From Silene noctiflora (taxonomy: Eukaryota; Streptophyta; Magnoliopsida; Caryophyllales; Caryophyllaceae), in the NCBI GenBank assembly GCA_009801015.1, contig VHZZ01005881.1:53342-78840 (forward strand): a stretch of 25,499 nucleotides of DNA. Direction: 5' to 3'. The notes beneath the pieces were generated by a model that was given only the letters and a program-made list of their open reading frames with translations, did no database searches and had not been told where the DNA came from. Numbering within the stretch: position 1 is the stretch's first letter; each line of letters starts with the position of its first letter. Positions 1-9,551 of this stretch are shown piece after piece. Both the position numbers and the translations under genes were made by a program.

Positions 1-168
1 CACACATGCAATGAGGGTAAAGTTTCCATAAGACAATAACTCTAGAATGTTCTAACATATGGACATCCATATAATATTATATAATAATATTTCATGACAA
101 AATTGCATAATTACTACTATTTATTCCTTGATTAATCCTCTTGTCTCTAGTTGACTTGCTTGGACTGT

Positions 169-336
169 TTAGGCGAGCTGAACATGAATTAAGCAAACAA
201 CTTCTTTGAACATAGGCTCAATCCAAGCAACTTGACGCGCCATTAGTTGGGCTACTGGAATATTACTTGGATCATCATTTGAACCGTCCAGAGAACTGTC
301 CATAACCAGCTCATCCACATTATCCACACTATCCAT
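169..336 (-). other. Short open frame of 55 codons, possible exon remnant
   Basis: Reading the minus strand from an ATG at 336 to a TAA at 169 gives 55 residues. The N-terminal half is acidic (starting MDSVDNVDELVMDSSLDG) and is followed by a helix-like stretch, VAQLMARQVAWIEPMFKE. The composition looks more protein-like than most chance frames in this AT-rich DNA. The frame begins almost exactly where the GACCCG-rich repeat starts, and an in-frame TAG lies just upstream of the ATG, so any longer gene would have been cut by the repeat or would need splicing. I do not recognise the product. It could equally be chance or a transposon remnant. Confidence 0.15.
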
Positions 337-750
337 ACCCGTATCAACCCTAATCTATCCGACCCATTTATTTTTTCTATAACCCAACCCGACCTGTTTA
401 ACCCATTTATTTTTAAACAGGTTATTTGTAACCCGTTTAACCCAATAAATTAATGAAATAAACGATGCTTTATAACCCTAATATCCATAAAATGATGAAT
501 CAAAATGCTAATTTTTAAGTTGTTTTGTTGAATTATTGATTTAAGTTAAATATATTATGACAATTTTAAATAAATGGGTTATTCGTGTCGGGTTCGTGTC
601 AAAAGACATCAACCCTAACCCGACCCATTTAAGTGTCGTGTCGTGTTAACCCAATTACTTAAATGAGTCACAATGTCTTGACCCTAACCCGCTAACTTCG
701 TGTCGGGTTCGTATCGTGTTTTTGGGCCGTGTCAATTATTGTCGCCTCTA
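337..750. mobile_element. GACCCG-rich non-autonomous hAT-like element, decayed
   Basis: The stretch is full of short, degenerate ACCCGACCC / CGGGTCGTGTC motifs in both orientations, with an AT-rich core. Its right edge reads, on the minus strand, TAGAGGCGACAATAATTGAC, which resembles the TAG-GGTGGCAA type of hAT terminus. I could not find a matching left terminus or an 8-bp target duplication, so the left border is arbitrary and the element is probably truncated. No coding potential. A similar motif-filled hAT insertion with clean borders lies at 16660-17065. Confidence 0.4.
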
Positions 751-2103
751 CTTAATACGAAGAGCGATTTGTTAACTCATTTCCGTGTCTCACCTTGCGT
801 CTCACTAGTCACTACCATCCTTTTATATATGAGATTTTACACAATTTTTTTTAACAATTAATTCTTATAAGTAAAAGAAAAAAAGATGTGGAATATTAAG
901 ATAATACATAAAATAAGACATGAGATTTGGACTCCTCAATTCAAGAAGACCGTGAATTAGTTGTTTATGTTGGTGGATTAATTGCGAGCCCCCATAATAC
1001 GGGTACTTGCCTAGCTAAGATCCTCAAATTCATAATTGTGTGTGTTGAATTTAATGAGATTAAATTTCTGACAAAGAAATAAGACGCCGAACGTGAATTC
1101 CATTAATAGTAGTAGTGTAGGAAAAACAAACTTTGATGTCAAGTATGTCCTATAATTATTATACTGTACATGAGACAGCCACTTGCTAACACAATCGTAT
1201 GGTATACAGAATATACAGATAATAAATAATTAAATAAATTAAAATAAATGTATTTTGAATAACACAAATTCTTCTCTAAGACAAAAGTATATGTCTTAAG
1301 TTTAAATAAGACGAATATCTTGTTATTCCCTAAGCATTTTACTTATGTTTTGTTTAACATTTTTATCTTATTTTAACCTTAAAACGAATATGTGAGTCTT
1401 AAAAGAGACTAATTATTTACACAATCTGCTAATTAGTTGATCACAGTCATGCGCAGGCGGCCCATACTAGACAGGCAAAGGTGCACGCAAAAGCTATGAC
1501 TTTGAAAGTTACTTGTGTCACTCACGGCTACCATTTCATGCATTCCGTGGTGGACTGTAAACTACTTAAACGACTTAAAGTCATCATTCGGATGCAAAAT
1601 GATCTTATGGAAAGCTGATTCGAATCAACTACCCAATTACCTAGTCTAACTCAACATCGAACACACGCCATTTGTCCACCAAATACACCGGTCAGTCCCC
1701 TTGTGCCGCCCTAATCGCTGCCGTTCACCACCCACGTCGTCAACCCGCCGTCACCAAACACTCAATATGTCACATTCAAAACCACCGAACACTCAATATG
1801 TCAATCATTATTAATATAATAGCTTGTGAATTACAGTTTTATCCCTACGATATTGACGCAAAAACAAAAACTACTTTTTAATTTTTTTTCTATTTTTTTT
1901 TATTAGGGTGTTACCATAACTCGGTAACACCGGTGTCGCTCAAACACTCCTCAAAATTGTTTAGAAAAACATAGGTATGCCGTATGTATAAGTAATAGCT
2001 CACGACAAACCCAAAACTTAAAGCTCAAAAGTCAATATGAATAAGTATGAACACAATAATAATGATCTTATGCATATAAGTTATTGCAACATTATATATA
2101 AGA
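751..2103. other. Gene-free AT-rich intergenic DNA
   Basis: No frame here looks like a protein. Around 1262-1420 there is a possible decayed MITE: TCTCTAAGAC near the left and GTCTTAAAAGAGA near the right form an imperfect inverted pair. At 1907-1931 a perfect 9-bp inverted repeat (GGTGTTACC / GGTAACACC, 7-nt loop) could form a hairpin. A C-rich patch at 1665-1750 has a chance open frame that would need a non-ATG start. I see no promoter or RNA gene. Confidence 0.6.
1907..1931. repeat. Perfect 9-bp hairpin
   Basis: GGTGTTACC (1907-1915) is the exact reverse complement of GGTAACACC (1923-1931), separated by ATAACTC. It lies just after a T-rich stretch. It could be a transposon terminus remnant; no U-tract or gene context supports a terminator. 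Confidence 0.5.
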
Positions 2104-3037
2104 CTCTCTCCGTTTCCGTCATTTGTTTAGCTATTCCTTTTTAAGGTGTCTCATTCATTTTTATTTATCTTTCAATATTTGGAAATCTTTTTATGGTTAA
2201 CTAATTTAGATTCCGCGCAATAAATGCGCGGTATTTATAGAAAATTATTTTTGTATTACTTAATCATGCTAAGTTAACATCTCATTAATTTTTCATATTT
2301 CATGTCAATGTATTTTGATATGAGAAAAAAAAAATTGAACTGAGAAATTATTCAAGAAAACTAAGTAAAATTGAACTTTAAAATAATAGTGGTATCTCAT
2401 TAATTGTTCATTTTTCTCGTTATTATATTTTGTTTAGAGCAAAAAAAAATTAAAACTGTAAATTAATCTAAGAGAATTGAGTAGCGCGTTGAAATGTATT
2501 TTTTTTAAAAAATATTTTTTATACCACGAAGCTAATGATTCCAATTTATAAATTCTCTCAATTTTTTTTGTTATGAAAATAATCGAAACGTTTTATAGTT
2601 TTATTTATACATAGTATGAATAATATGGGTCAAATCATTCCAAATTACAGCATCAATAAAAGATTTAATAGTTTATAGTTTTATATTATTTGTACTTCAG
2701 TTAAAATATTATAGTTTAGTATTTATTGAAAATTATATAATTTGATGAAAAGATTAATTTTAATGAAAAGAATTAGAGTATAATGAAATACATCATAATT
2801 ATTAATTTGCTTATTTTAGCGAATACAATTAAATTATAAATAACTTCCTTATTTAAAAAGATGTATTTTGGAGGGAAAATTTGTGAATTTATCTATTCTT
2901 TTAATAATTAGAGGATTTGCCCATCAATTACATTATTACCCACTTGTTATCCATTAACTACAACCATAAATGGTCTTCACATTTTTCTTTATTCTTTGTA
3001 TCAAAGGTAAATATAATCAAACAATCGGGACTAAGGA
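2104..3037. mobile_element. Stowaway-like MITE interrupted by a Helitron
   Basis: The left end (CTCTCTCCGTTTCCGTCA, directly after TA) and the right end (AATCGGGACTAAGGA, read inward on the minus strand as TCCTTAGTCCCGATT) resemble the CTCCCTCCGTCCC-type termini of plant Stowaway MITEs. The two halves are separated by the Helitron at 2201-2915. Without it the MITE would be roughly 220 bp, an ordinary size. The ends are diverged, so the assignment rests on motif resemblance and on the halves facing each other correctly. Confidence 0.45.
2201..2915 (-). mobile_element. Non-autonomous Helitron, 715 bp
   Basis: On the minus strand the element begins with TCCTCTAATTATTAAAAGAA at 2915, the TC-start and A/T-rich leader typical of plant Helitrons. 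It ends near 2201 with a 7-bp GC-rich hairpin (CCGCGCA / TGCGCGG, 5-nt loop, 2213-2231) followed 12 nt later by TTAG, one change from the canonical CTAG. The bases outside are A on the 5' side and T on the 3' side, matching Helitron insertion between A and T. The interior is AT-rich with no Rep/helicase coding, so any movement would have depended on enzymes supplied elsewhere. Confidence 0.6.
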
Positions 3038-3408
3038 ACACCATCTTACGATAAATTCAAGCTGATTAGATACTTTAATTAAATAAGAAATGTTAAATAA
3101 TCTTACATATTTGGATAGTCATGAATCTCAGGGCACTAGCAATAGGAGATTTGTCAAGAGTTTGTAAGATGACATGTCCTTTATTTTCGAGGTTTGTCTA
3201 TAAACTCCATGGGGTTTGTAGTTAAGAAGGGTTACTATGTAGTAAACCAGTTTGTGGAAAGAGGTAAGAGAAATAGTGGGTCCCTTGTATAAACCTTAAA
3301 GAAGCTTGCTTATTGTTGGTAAAAGATTTGTATAAAAAAATTTGTATTTTTGATGGTTTGATATTTGATAAATTTTGGGTTCATTTATTGTGGATACGGT
3401 CGTGACCT

Positions 3409-3417
3409 TATAATAAA
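3409..3417 (+). promoter_or_regulatory. Candidate TATA box of the PYL gene
   Basis: TATAATAAA lies about 92 bp before the receptor ATG, which would put transcription start near 3440-3450 and give a leader of about 60 nt. A CCAAT motif occurs close downstream in the leader, and a second TATA-like site (TATAAAC) begins at 3420. AT-rich flanking DNA makes chance matches likely. Confidence 0.3.
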
Positions 3418-3508
3418 GTTATAAACACCCATTTATAATCGAAACAAAACCAATCACAAATCCTTATCAACCTTTCCCCACACAAACACTCCTCTCAACG
3501 CTCTGCTA

Positions 3509-4198
3509 ATGGAGCAACTACCAGAACAACAACAATCAACCCAAAACGACGACGTTCCCATGGAAGATCCCCAACACGATCCCGAAACCACCACAACATC
3601 CCACCATTCAACCACCCCGCCAGGGCTAACCCCCGCCGAGTTCGCCGAGTTAATCCCCTACGTCACCGAGTTCCACACCTACCGAGTCAAACCCCGACAC
3701 CAATGCTCATCCCTACTCGCCCAAAAAATCCACGCTCCACGCGCCATCGTCTGGTCAATCCTACGCGCTTTCGACAAACCTCAAGTTTACAAACACTTCA
3801 TAAAATCATGCACCGTAAGCCCAAACTTCACACTCGCGGTGGGTTCCACGCGCGACGTACACGTGATCTCGGGTCTCCCGGCCGCGACAAGCACTGAACG
3901 TCTCGACATGTTAGACGATAACCGCTGCGTTACGGGGTTCACGATCATTGGTGGGGAGCATAGGCTGAGGAATTACCACTCCGTGACTACCTTACACACG
4001 CTCCCTGGGGCGCGTGAGGGTGATGAGTGGACAGTCGTCTTAGAATCTTATGTTGTGGATGTGCCGGAGGGGAATACGGTGGATGACACGCGCTTGTTTG
4101 CTGATACAGTTGTGAAGTTGAACCTTCAGAAGTTGGGTTCTGTGGCGGTCGGGTTGGCGCGTGAGGCTGCTTCTAATGGAAGTGCGAGTAGGAGTTGA
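3509..4198 (+). CDS. PYL1: Abscisic acid receptor, PYR1/PYL1-like
   Basis: A 229-residue soluble ABA receptor of the START / Bet v 1 fold. In this family, ABA binding closes a gate loop and creates a surface that inhibits clade A PP2C phosphatases, releasing SnRK2 kinases. Residues 1-38 are a low-complexity Gln/Thr/His/Pro extension; the ligand pocket spans about 40-218. Visible hallmarks are the gate SGLPA at 121-125, the latch GGEHRLRNY at 148-156, the carboxylate-anchoring lysine K95 (K59 of PYR1), E130, Y156, S158, E179 and N205, and the C-terminal helix DTVVKLNLQKLGSVA. The wording around gate and latch (TRDVHVISGLPA, LDMLDDNRCVTGF) fits the dimeric PYR1/PYL1 group better than the PYL4-6 or PYL7-10 groups. 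The single exon is complete. The ATG at 3509 is the first in the frame and gives a normal family length. Codon choice drifts from C-ending in the first half to G/T-ending in the second. Confidence 0.93.
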   Translation: MEQLPEQQQSTQNDDVPMEDPQHDPETTTTSHHSTTPPGLTPAEFAELIPYVTEFHTYRVKPRHQCSSLLAQKIHAPRAIVWSILRAFDKPQVYKHFIKSCTVSPNFTLAVGSTRDVHVISGLPAATSTERLDMLDDNRCVTGFTIIGGEHRLRNYHSVTTLHTLPGAREGDEWTVVLESYVVDVPEGNTVDDTRLFADTVVKLNLQKLGSVAVGLAREAASNGSASRS

Positions 4199-4756
4199 GA
4201 GTAGGTCAGGTAGTGGGCCCATGCAGAGGTGTTATTATGGGAAGGAATCTCGAATCTGGATCTGAAACGTAAAGGACAATTTCCTCTTTTGTTTTATTAA
4301 TTTATTTTTATTTAAATTTTTTTACTGCCGTCTTTTTCTTTTTTTGGATTTTTTCCTTTATGATTTACCTGTAACTGTTGTTTGGAATGATGTTAACTAA
4401 TTTACATTCTTGTGGCTTGAATTTTCTCCCCTTGTTATGTTAATTGTTGATGCGATGAAATTTGACATAAAATAACTCGTGATTATTACAAAAAAAATTA
4501 TTGTCATGCATTGGAAAAATCACTTGTTTAATCGCATCTATTAATAGTAATAAATACGAGCAATTGTTTAACAAATTCAATTGTTGTATATTGTAAAACG
4601 GTTAGAAGATCTAAGTCTATAGTTTATGTAAACAAATAGTATTTCAATGCTTTCTCTCCTAATTAAATCATGTCGAGATTTATGAAGATATTTGTTTTGT
4701 TTAAGAATTTTGAGAAATGTGACCACTTGTTTCCATGACCTTGCTCTTCTATTCTA
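4199..4756. other. 3' flank of the PYL gene, no further gene
   Basis: The first ~80 bases are likely 3' UTR (moderate GC), followed by T-rich DNA suited to plant 3'-end formation. No canonical AATAAA stands out close to the stop; ATAAAATAA near 4467 is a weak candidate. No coding frame or RNA gene is seen up to the Helitron at 4757. Confidence 0.5.
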
Positions 4757-5173
4757 CTAGTTTTATACCCGTGCAACAAAATTGCACGGGATTATGTATT
4801 CACTAATTTAATCAAATGCATAAATATTAAAAACAAAATTCCAAATAATAACTTAAAATACTAATATAATTACAATTATTGAAAATTTTCTTTAAGAACT
4901 ATCCTCTCCATATATAGTTATGTAGGAATAATTAATTATGCTTTAATATATACACTTTATAGTTGTACATTAATTTTTTTATAATACATCAAGAAAGCAT
5001 AATATAGTGTAAGGTATTTAATTAAAGAAGGTAGCAAAGTGAGTAATTAATTAAAAAAAAGTAGGAGAGAGAGTAATTAAGTATGTATGAAAAACATGGG
5101 AGGCCCTACCTAAATAAATTTTTTTCTGGCCAATAGGAATAGAAGAAATGACTTGTCTTTTATACTATAGAGA
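4757..5173 (-). mobile_element. Non-autonomous Helitron, 417 bp
   Basis: Read on the minus strand, the element starts TCTCTATAGTATAAAAGACA at 5173 and ends with CTAG at 4757. Eleven bases before that end sits a perfect 9-bp hairpin, CCCGTGCAA / TTGCACGGG with a 5-nt loop (4768-4790). The flanking bases are A and T on the element strand, as expected for insertion into an AT dinucleotide without target duplication. Start, subterminal hairpin, CTAG end and flanks together make this a strong call. There is no coding content, so it is a short derivative dependent on an autonomous partner. Confidence 0.75.
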
Positions 5174-5510
5174 TTCAGTATTCACATCATCCTCTTAACA
5201 ATTAAGAGGATTATCTAAGTTAATACGGTGTATTGTAAAAAACCAGAGTATATACAACATGGTCAAATATGTAATTCTTGTTTTATGTGTGATAATCAAT
5301 AGTTTTTATTCACAGTTTTACAAATATTTCAATGTTAAACGACATACTACTCATTTAGTCATTTCTATAAGAAAGAAGGTAAGATATATTATTACCTCTC
5401 CTAGTCTCCTGGTTAAATGTTTGCTGATAGAATACAGTCACGTGACTCACGCCTATCGCATTTTATAAGCGACTAAAAAAATAAATTTTTTCAATTACAT
5501 TTTTTCTTAT

Positions 5511-5830
5511 TTTTTTTTTTTTTTTTTTTGTAAACAAAGTTTAATTTCATTTCATTAGAAAATAAATTAAAGATTTGCAAGAATATCCATTAGATTACAA
5601 GAATGAAAACTCTATCAACAGATTATCAAGCATCTCTTGAGAATGAGGATGCTTTGATAACATTAGGATTCGAGCAACAAGAATGAATTTGATGTTATCA
5701 AGTAAACTAGAAGCAGGAATATATTTTTGGCTAAAAGTCCTAGTAATCCCCTCAATCCAGATTCGATAAGTTACAGTTGTGATGACAGTTTTAAACCAAG
5801 CAAGCAAGCAGTCCTCCAATTATCAATTAA
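5511..5830 (-). mobile_element. 5'-truncated LINE (3' end with poly(A))
   Basis: On the minus strand an open frame from 5819 to 5595 (74 residues) reads like the C-terminal end of a plant L1-type reverse transcriptase protein: WFKTVITTVTYRIWIEG, then TFSQKYIPASSLLDNIKFIL, a pattern familiar after the zinc-binding RT domain. The stop is followed by a short 3' UTR (AATTTATTTTCTAATGAAAT) and a run of 19 A (plus strand T, 5511-5529), the expected LINE tail. The upstream part of the element is missing, as is usual for target-primed insertions. A 12-bp-scale target duplication is not obvious; TCAATTA occurs near both ends (5491 and 5823) but is short. Confidence 0.6.
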
Positions 5831-5960
5831 AGTAAATGTCATATAAACACTCTTCAATTTTCTACAAACAACTTAAAGTAGATCATCTATCTTGATTCTT
5901 GAAAGTTCAGGTAATACGAATAAATATAATAGTTGGGTCTCAATCATCACCTTTAGATTT

Positions 5961-6019
5961 TAGTTGAGATGGTTCATCTATCATGGTATTAGAGTCAGCG
6001 TGACCTTGGGTTCAAATCC
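5961..6019 (+). repeat. tRNA-like A/B-box fragment (SINE or TRIM remnant)
   Basis: TAGTTGAGATGG (5961-5972) resembles a pol III A box, and GGTTCAAATCC (6009-6019) a B box, 37 bp apart. Between them TGGTATTAGAGTC looks like a mutated tRNA-iMet complement, the sequence used as a primer site by LTR elements, so a TRIM origin is also possible. There is no clear tail or target duplication. It does not fold as a full tRNA gene. Confidence 0.4.
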
Positions 6020-6767
6020 TAACAACCTCCAATAACACTCACGAAGTGAAATTTCATCACATAATTTGCAGAAACTGTGCACTAACCATTCTTCAAAGTT
6101 AATGGGCATTTGAATAATGAAAATACAATATTTTTCTTTGTTTTAGTAGTTCAAAGAACTATCCACTTAATGGGGAGAGTTTTTTATTTGAAGTTTGAAC
6201 CCTTCACATCTATCAAAAGGCAAAAACTTTTGTTGGCTCCTTATTAAATTCCTCAAGGTAGTGCAACAAAAAGTTTAATTTTGGTGGACTTAACATTGTC
6301 CTTTTTTGTTCTTTAGATCCCAATTGGTGAGTTGGGAAGACCCATGTTCATAATAGCTAGCCATGGTTGTTAACGAGACAATGAGATGACGAGATTGGGA
6401 TGGTTGATAATGAGATGTGATATGGTGAAAAGAGCTCATGTTCTCATTTTGAAACAAATTGTTCTTTGTAATGATGAAATGATGAGAAGTTTATTGCATA
6501 AAGTTGGGTTTTTTCTTAAGATAGATATATTCTTTTAAAATTAAATTGTGTTAAAAAACATTCACTTGTATAAATAGGACAAGTTTTTGGTTAATCTCAA
6601 TACATTATTCTGCTTTTGTTTTATTTATTTTATTTGACTCGTTTTTAATTTAAAATCGTTTTTTTCCGTCTTAAACAATAATTTGTATTTATAGATCACG
6701 AAATTGCTCAATATTTTCAATAATTGATTATAGAGTGCTATATAGTTGTTTCAAAGTTAGTGTAGTA
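6020..6767. other. Gene-free AT-rich intergenic DNA
   Basis: I see no credible coding frame, RNA gene or bordered repeat. A patch at 6360-6480 has loosely repeated GAGATGA / ATGAGATG wording without a fixed period. Confidence 0.5.
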
Positions 6768-6845
6768 CTCCCTTCATTCTCGTATCTGTTTACCTATTTT
6801 GCTTTGGAATTTTTTGCTTAATTGTTTATCTTTTTATTTTTAAAA
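6768..6845. mobile_element. Stowaway-like MITE end
   Basis: CTCCCTTCATTCTCGTATCT preceded by TA, then a GTTTACC motif, matches the left-terminus style of plant Stowaway elements. The partner end is not recognisable downstream, so the length of the copy is unknown. The AT-rich open frame that begins at 6845 lies in its presumed interior and is not a gene. Confidence 0.35.
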
Positions 6846-7267
6846 TGCGTTTGATAGGTAATTTCATCCACGTACATTCTGATTTACTTTTTCACATACA
6901 CTTTGTCATTAACTTTCCATCTAATGCCCTTTTAATATCAAACCTAATCAAAATAACTTTTACTTCTATTTTTTTTATTATCCTAAAACCTAACTTAACT
7001 GATCAAGTGATTTCAACAATGGTTCTTAATTTACTAATTAATAAAGTAATTATTTATTCATCGATTGTTAATATTGTTTCTTGTAATTTTTTATCAATTA
7101 TTAAGAAATCGATCAATTAATATCCAAGTAAGGAAATCAACCATGAACCTGTGAATGTAGGTAGTGGTATTACAAATAGAAGGTTTGGATGCTATTTAAT
7201 GGCAGACGGAATCTTAATAGAAAAAGATATACTTGTCCCCAGCGAAGCATCTATGACGGGAGGGAAG

Positions 7268-7330
7268 TCCAGGTGGTGGGTGGCTGTGTGTGGTGGCTGG
7301 GAGGGGAGGGGGTGGTGGTTGTTGGGTGGT
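7268..7330 (+). repeat. G-rich tract with G-quadruplex potential
   Basis: The plus strand is a GGT/GGG-rich run in otherwise AT-rich DNA. At 7299-7312 three G-runs are separated by single A, and a fourth GGG follows at 7324-7326, enough for a G-quadruplex with one long loop. Just downstream (7399-7436) a GTATGTGAAA motif occurs twice. No gene is associated. Confidence 0.45.
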
Positions 7331-7440
7331 AGATGGATAAGTTTATTGGGGTTTGAGTGAATGAGATGAAAAAAAAAATGGCAAGGGTAAAATTGTAAAA
7401 GTCGTATGTGAAAGAGTAAAATTCGTATGTGAAAAAGCAC

Positions 7441-8699
7441 CTAAAAAATGTCTCCTCTTTCTTTTTTTTTGGTTTGTTTGCTTTGTGTCAAAAAAAGGAA
7501 ATAAACATCCAAATGAATAGAATAGTTGTCAATTTTATCATGCTGAATTTATCTTTGACTTGTTTGGTGGATTCACTATGAGTAGTTTGGCAGCAATTGT
7601 TATAATTAGGGTAATAATTTGTTCTCCACCACCTTAGAAAAAGACTAAATTTTAACACAAATTCTCAAGTTTTGTGATCTGAGATAAACTTGCAAGTGGG
7701 AGAGGCAAGTGGGGAGAGGTTTGTGAGACGCCACAAGCTTGTGACCGTCACAAGCAAGACGGGCTGAAATTTTAAATTGGTTTAGATAATTAAGGTTCAC
7801 AGTTCCCTTTTCATAAAAGTCGATTATTAAAAAAATTTCAAGTTCATGAGGCTGATTTAGTTACCAGTGTAGAATGGTTACAAAATTCTTCATAATACGT
7901 TTATATTTTACTAATGTTGTAAGCTTTTTGAAATAAATAACCTAAATATATCTAATTCCTCGATCACTCTTCTCAAATTTCACTTTCTCAATCCACTTTT
8001 CATGTTACGTATGATAATTAATAATGAAAAATTAACAACGGGAGACGTCATTTAAGAATACTCACTTCAAATCAAGTGAAAAAAAGGACCAATTGACAAA
8101 CTAAAACTTGAAATCAAAAGTTAACATGGTAATAAACAACCAATCCAATAACTAATGACAATAACAATCGTTTATGAACGTTTATTGCGTTAAATTGGTG
8201 ATTAACGGTAAAAGAATTTGAATGATGAAAATTTTGTGTTAGCTTATTTGATTGGAGCGATGTTTTATTCAAATAATTTATTTGAACGAAATCTACATCC
8301 TGGTTTAGGTAAGACGTGGATTTTTCAGGCCTTAACCATGACTGAGCGTGAAACATCCGTGTCTGTGCCTATGTCGAAAACTAAGAGAAAGATAAATCAA
8401 AAATATATTTTATTAAAAGGTCATCAACCTGAAGAATATGTGAATAACGAAAATTTATTAGAACAAAAATATGTAATGCGTAATGAAAATGTAGTACATA
8501 CTCAACTACTCACTTCCGTTCCAATATACAAGTAACACTAATCATGAGGTGCTTTATTTCCTCACCGCTTGCTTTATTGTGAGAGAGAACTATTCGTCTT
8601 CAGCTTGTGACGGATAATGACTATCACAAATAAGAGGTTTTGTTAACTTAATTGAAGTCGAATTTGAGACAAAAGAGTAATTTTTTTTAAATAATTAGG
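7441..8699. other. Gene-free stretch with decayed MITE fragments
   Basis: At 7725-7765 and 8590-8636 there are related imperfect palindromes built on CTTGTGACGG / ATCACAAATAAG-type wording, probably pieces of the same MITE family. An open frame of 105 codons at 8218-8535 (+) has balanced composition but no motif I recognise, no promoter and no similarity I can name. I do not call it a gene. Confidence 0.4.
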
Positions 8700-8862
8700 A
8701 ACCTAAGAATCCGAGGATCCCTGGTGAGAGGCATTAATGCTGCTTTTACTTGATTCACAACGGCATTCTATATAGCACCAAAAAATTCTCTTTGCTAGAA
8801 ATGGCAGTCAGACTTCTTTTCTTAATTAAGTTGACAAGTTGCCAACTTGTGTATCTAATAAT
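8700..8862. repeat. Direct repeat, copy 1
   Basis: This copy pairs with 9430-9551. Shared blocks include GAGGCATTAATGC, TTTACTTGATTCA, CCAAAAAATTCTCTTT and ACAAGTTGCCAACTTG in the same order. Copy 1 has about 42 extra bases between the last two blocks. Substitutions are scattered, so the duplication is not recent. Function unknown. Confidence 0.7.
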
Positions 8863-8970
8863 ATTACTTTATTCCGTAATAATAATGTACTACTCCCTAA
8901 AGTTCCAATCAGAATCATTTAGCTTTGCATGAGTTTGTTAACCTAAATTTCAGACAAATTAAATTGTGAC

Positions 8971-9413
8971 GGTATGTTTGGAAATTTAAAATTGGAATTT
9001 ATCTATAATTGAGATATTTTACCCCATTTGGTAACCCCGAGAATTTGGAATTGTAATTGGACTCAATTTGTTTACCAATTACAAGCTAGTTAAAATTTGG
9101 GCCTCTTATATACCTACTAATTTATCTTTCAATTCAATTACTGTTCACCTTTTAATTTGTGATACAAATTCATCGTAATATTTTTATTTATGATATTTTT
9201 TCGGATCGCAAATATTTTCTGTGACAATATTTAAGTTTTTCAAATAGAAAACATTCGGTGACTTCGACCCACATATTCGTCTTGCCCAAATCTAATTTCA
9301 ATTATATAGGATTTTTAAACGAATTTTTAAAATTGAATTTGAAATTACATTCAAATATTTTAATTTTTACAATTGAAATTATGAAAATAAAATCAATTCC
9401 GCGTTTCTAAAAC
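8971..9413. mobile_element. AATTG-rich MITE-like insert between the direct repeats
   Basis: The left edge GGTATGTTTGGAAATTT and the right edge (minus strand TGTTTTAGAAACGCGGAATT) are loosely inverted, and the interior is rich in AATTGGAATT / CAATTACA motifs, as in the common plant MITEs that start G-TATGTTTGG. Target duplication not identified. The insert sits between the two copies of the 8700/9430 direct repeat. Confidence 0.35.
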
Positions 9414-9429
9414 AGTAAAAGAATTAGCT

Positions 9430-9551
9430 AACTTCAGAATCCGATGATCCCTTGTAAGAGGCATTAATGCAGCTTTACTTGATTCAAAACGGCGTTCTGC
9501 CTAACGCCAAAAAATTCTCTTTACAAGTTGCCAACTTGCGTATGTAATAAT
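9430..9551. repeat. Direct repeat, copy 2
   Basis: The shorter copy of the 8700-8862 repeat; it lacks the ~42-base segment before ACAAGTTGCCAACTTG. It begins 16 bp after the right edge of the MITE-like insert. Confidence 0.7.

Noticed and set aside
1672..1881. 69-codon frame (+)
   Set aside because: Begins with TTG rather than ATG and its content changes abruptly from C-rich to AT-rich; no family features.
3131..3340. Possible MITE in the proximal PYL promoter (GGGCACTAGCAATAGG at left, TTATTGTTGG at right)
   Set aside because: Inverted ends match only about 9 of 14 bases and no target duplication is visible; too weak to list as an element.
5961..6019. Functional tRNA gene
   Set aside because: A- and B-box-like motifs are present but no cloverleaf arms, anticodon loop or terminator can be drawn.
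6845..7120. 91-codon hydrophobic frame (+)
   Set aside because: Ile/Leu/Phe/Asn bias is what AT-rich DNA gives by chance, and it lies inside a MITE-like region.
8218..8535. 105-codon open frame (+) with balanced composition
   Set aside because: No domain or family motif recognised, no promoter context, surrounded by MITE fragments. A protein search would decide; left uncalled.
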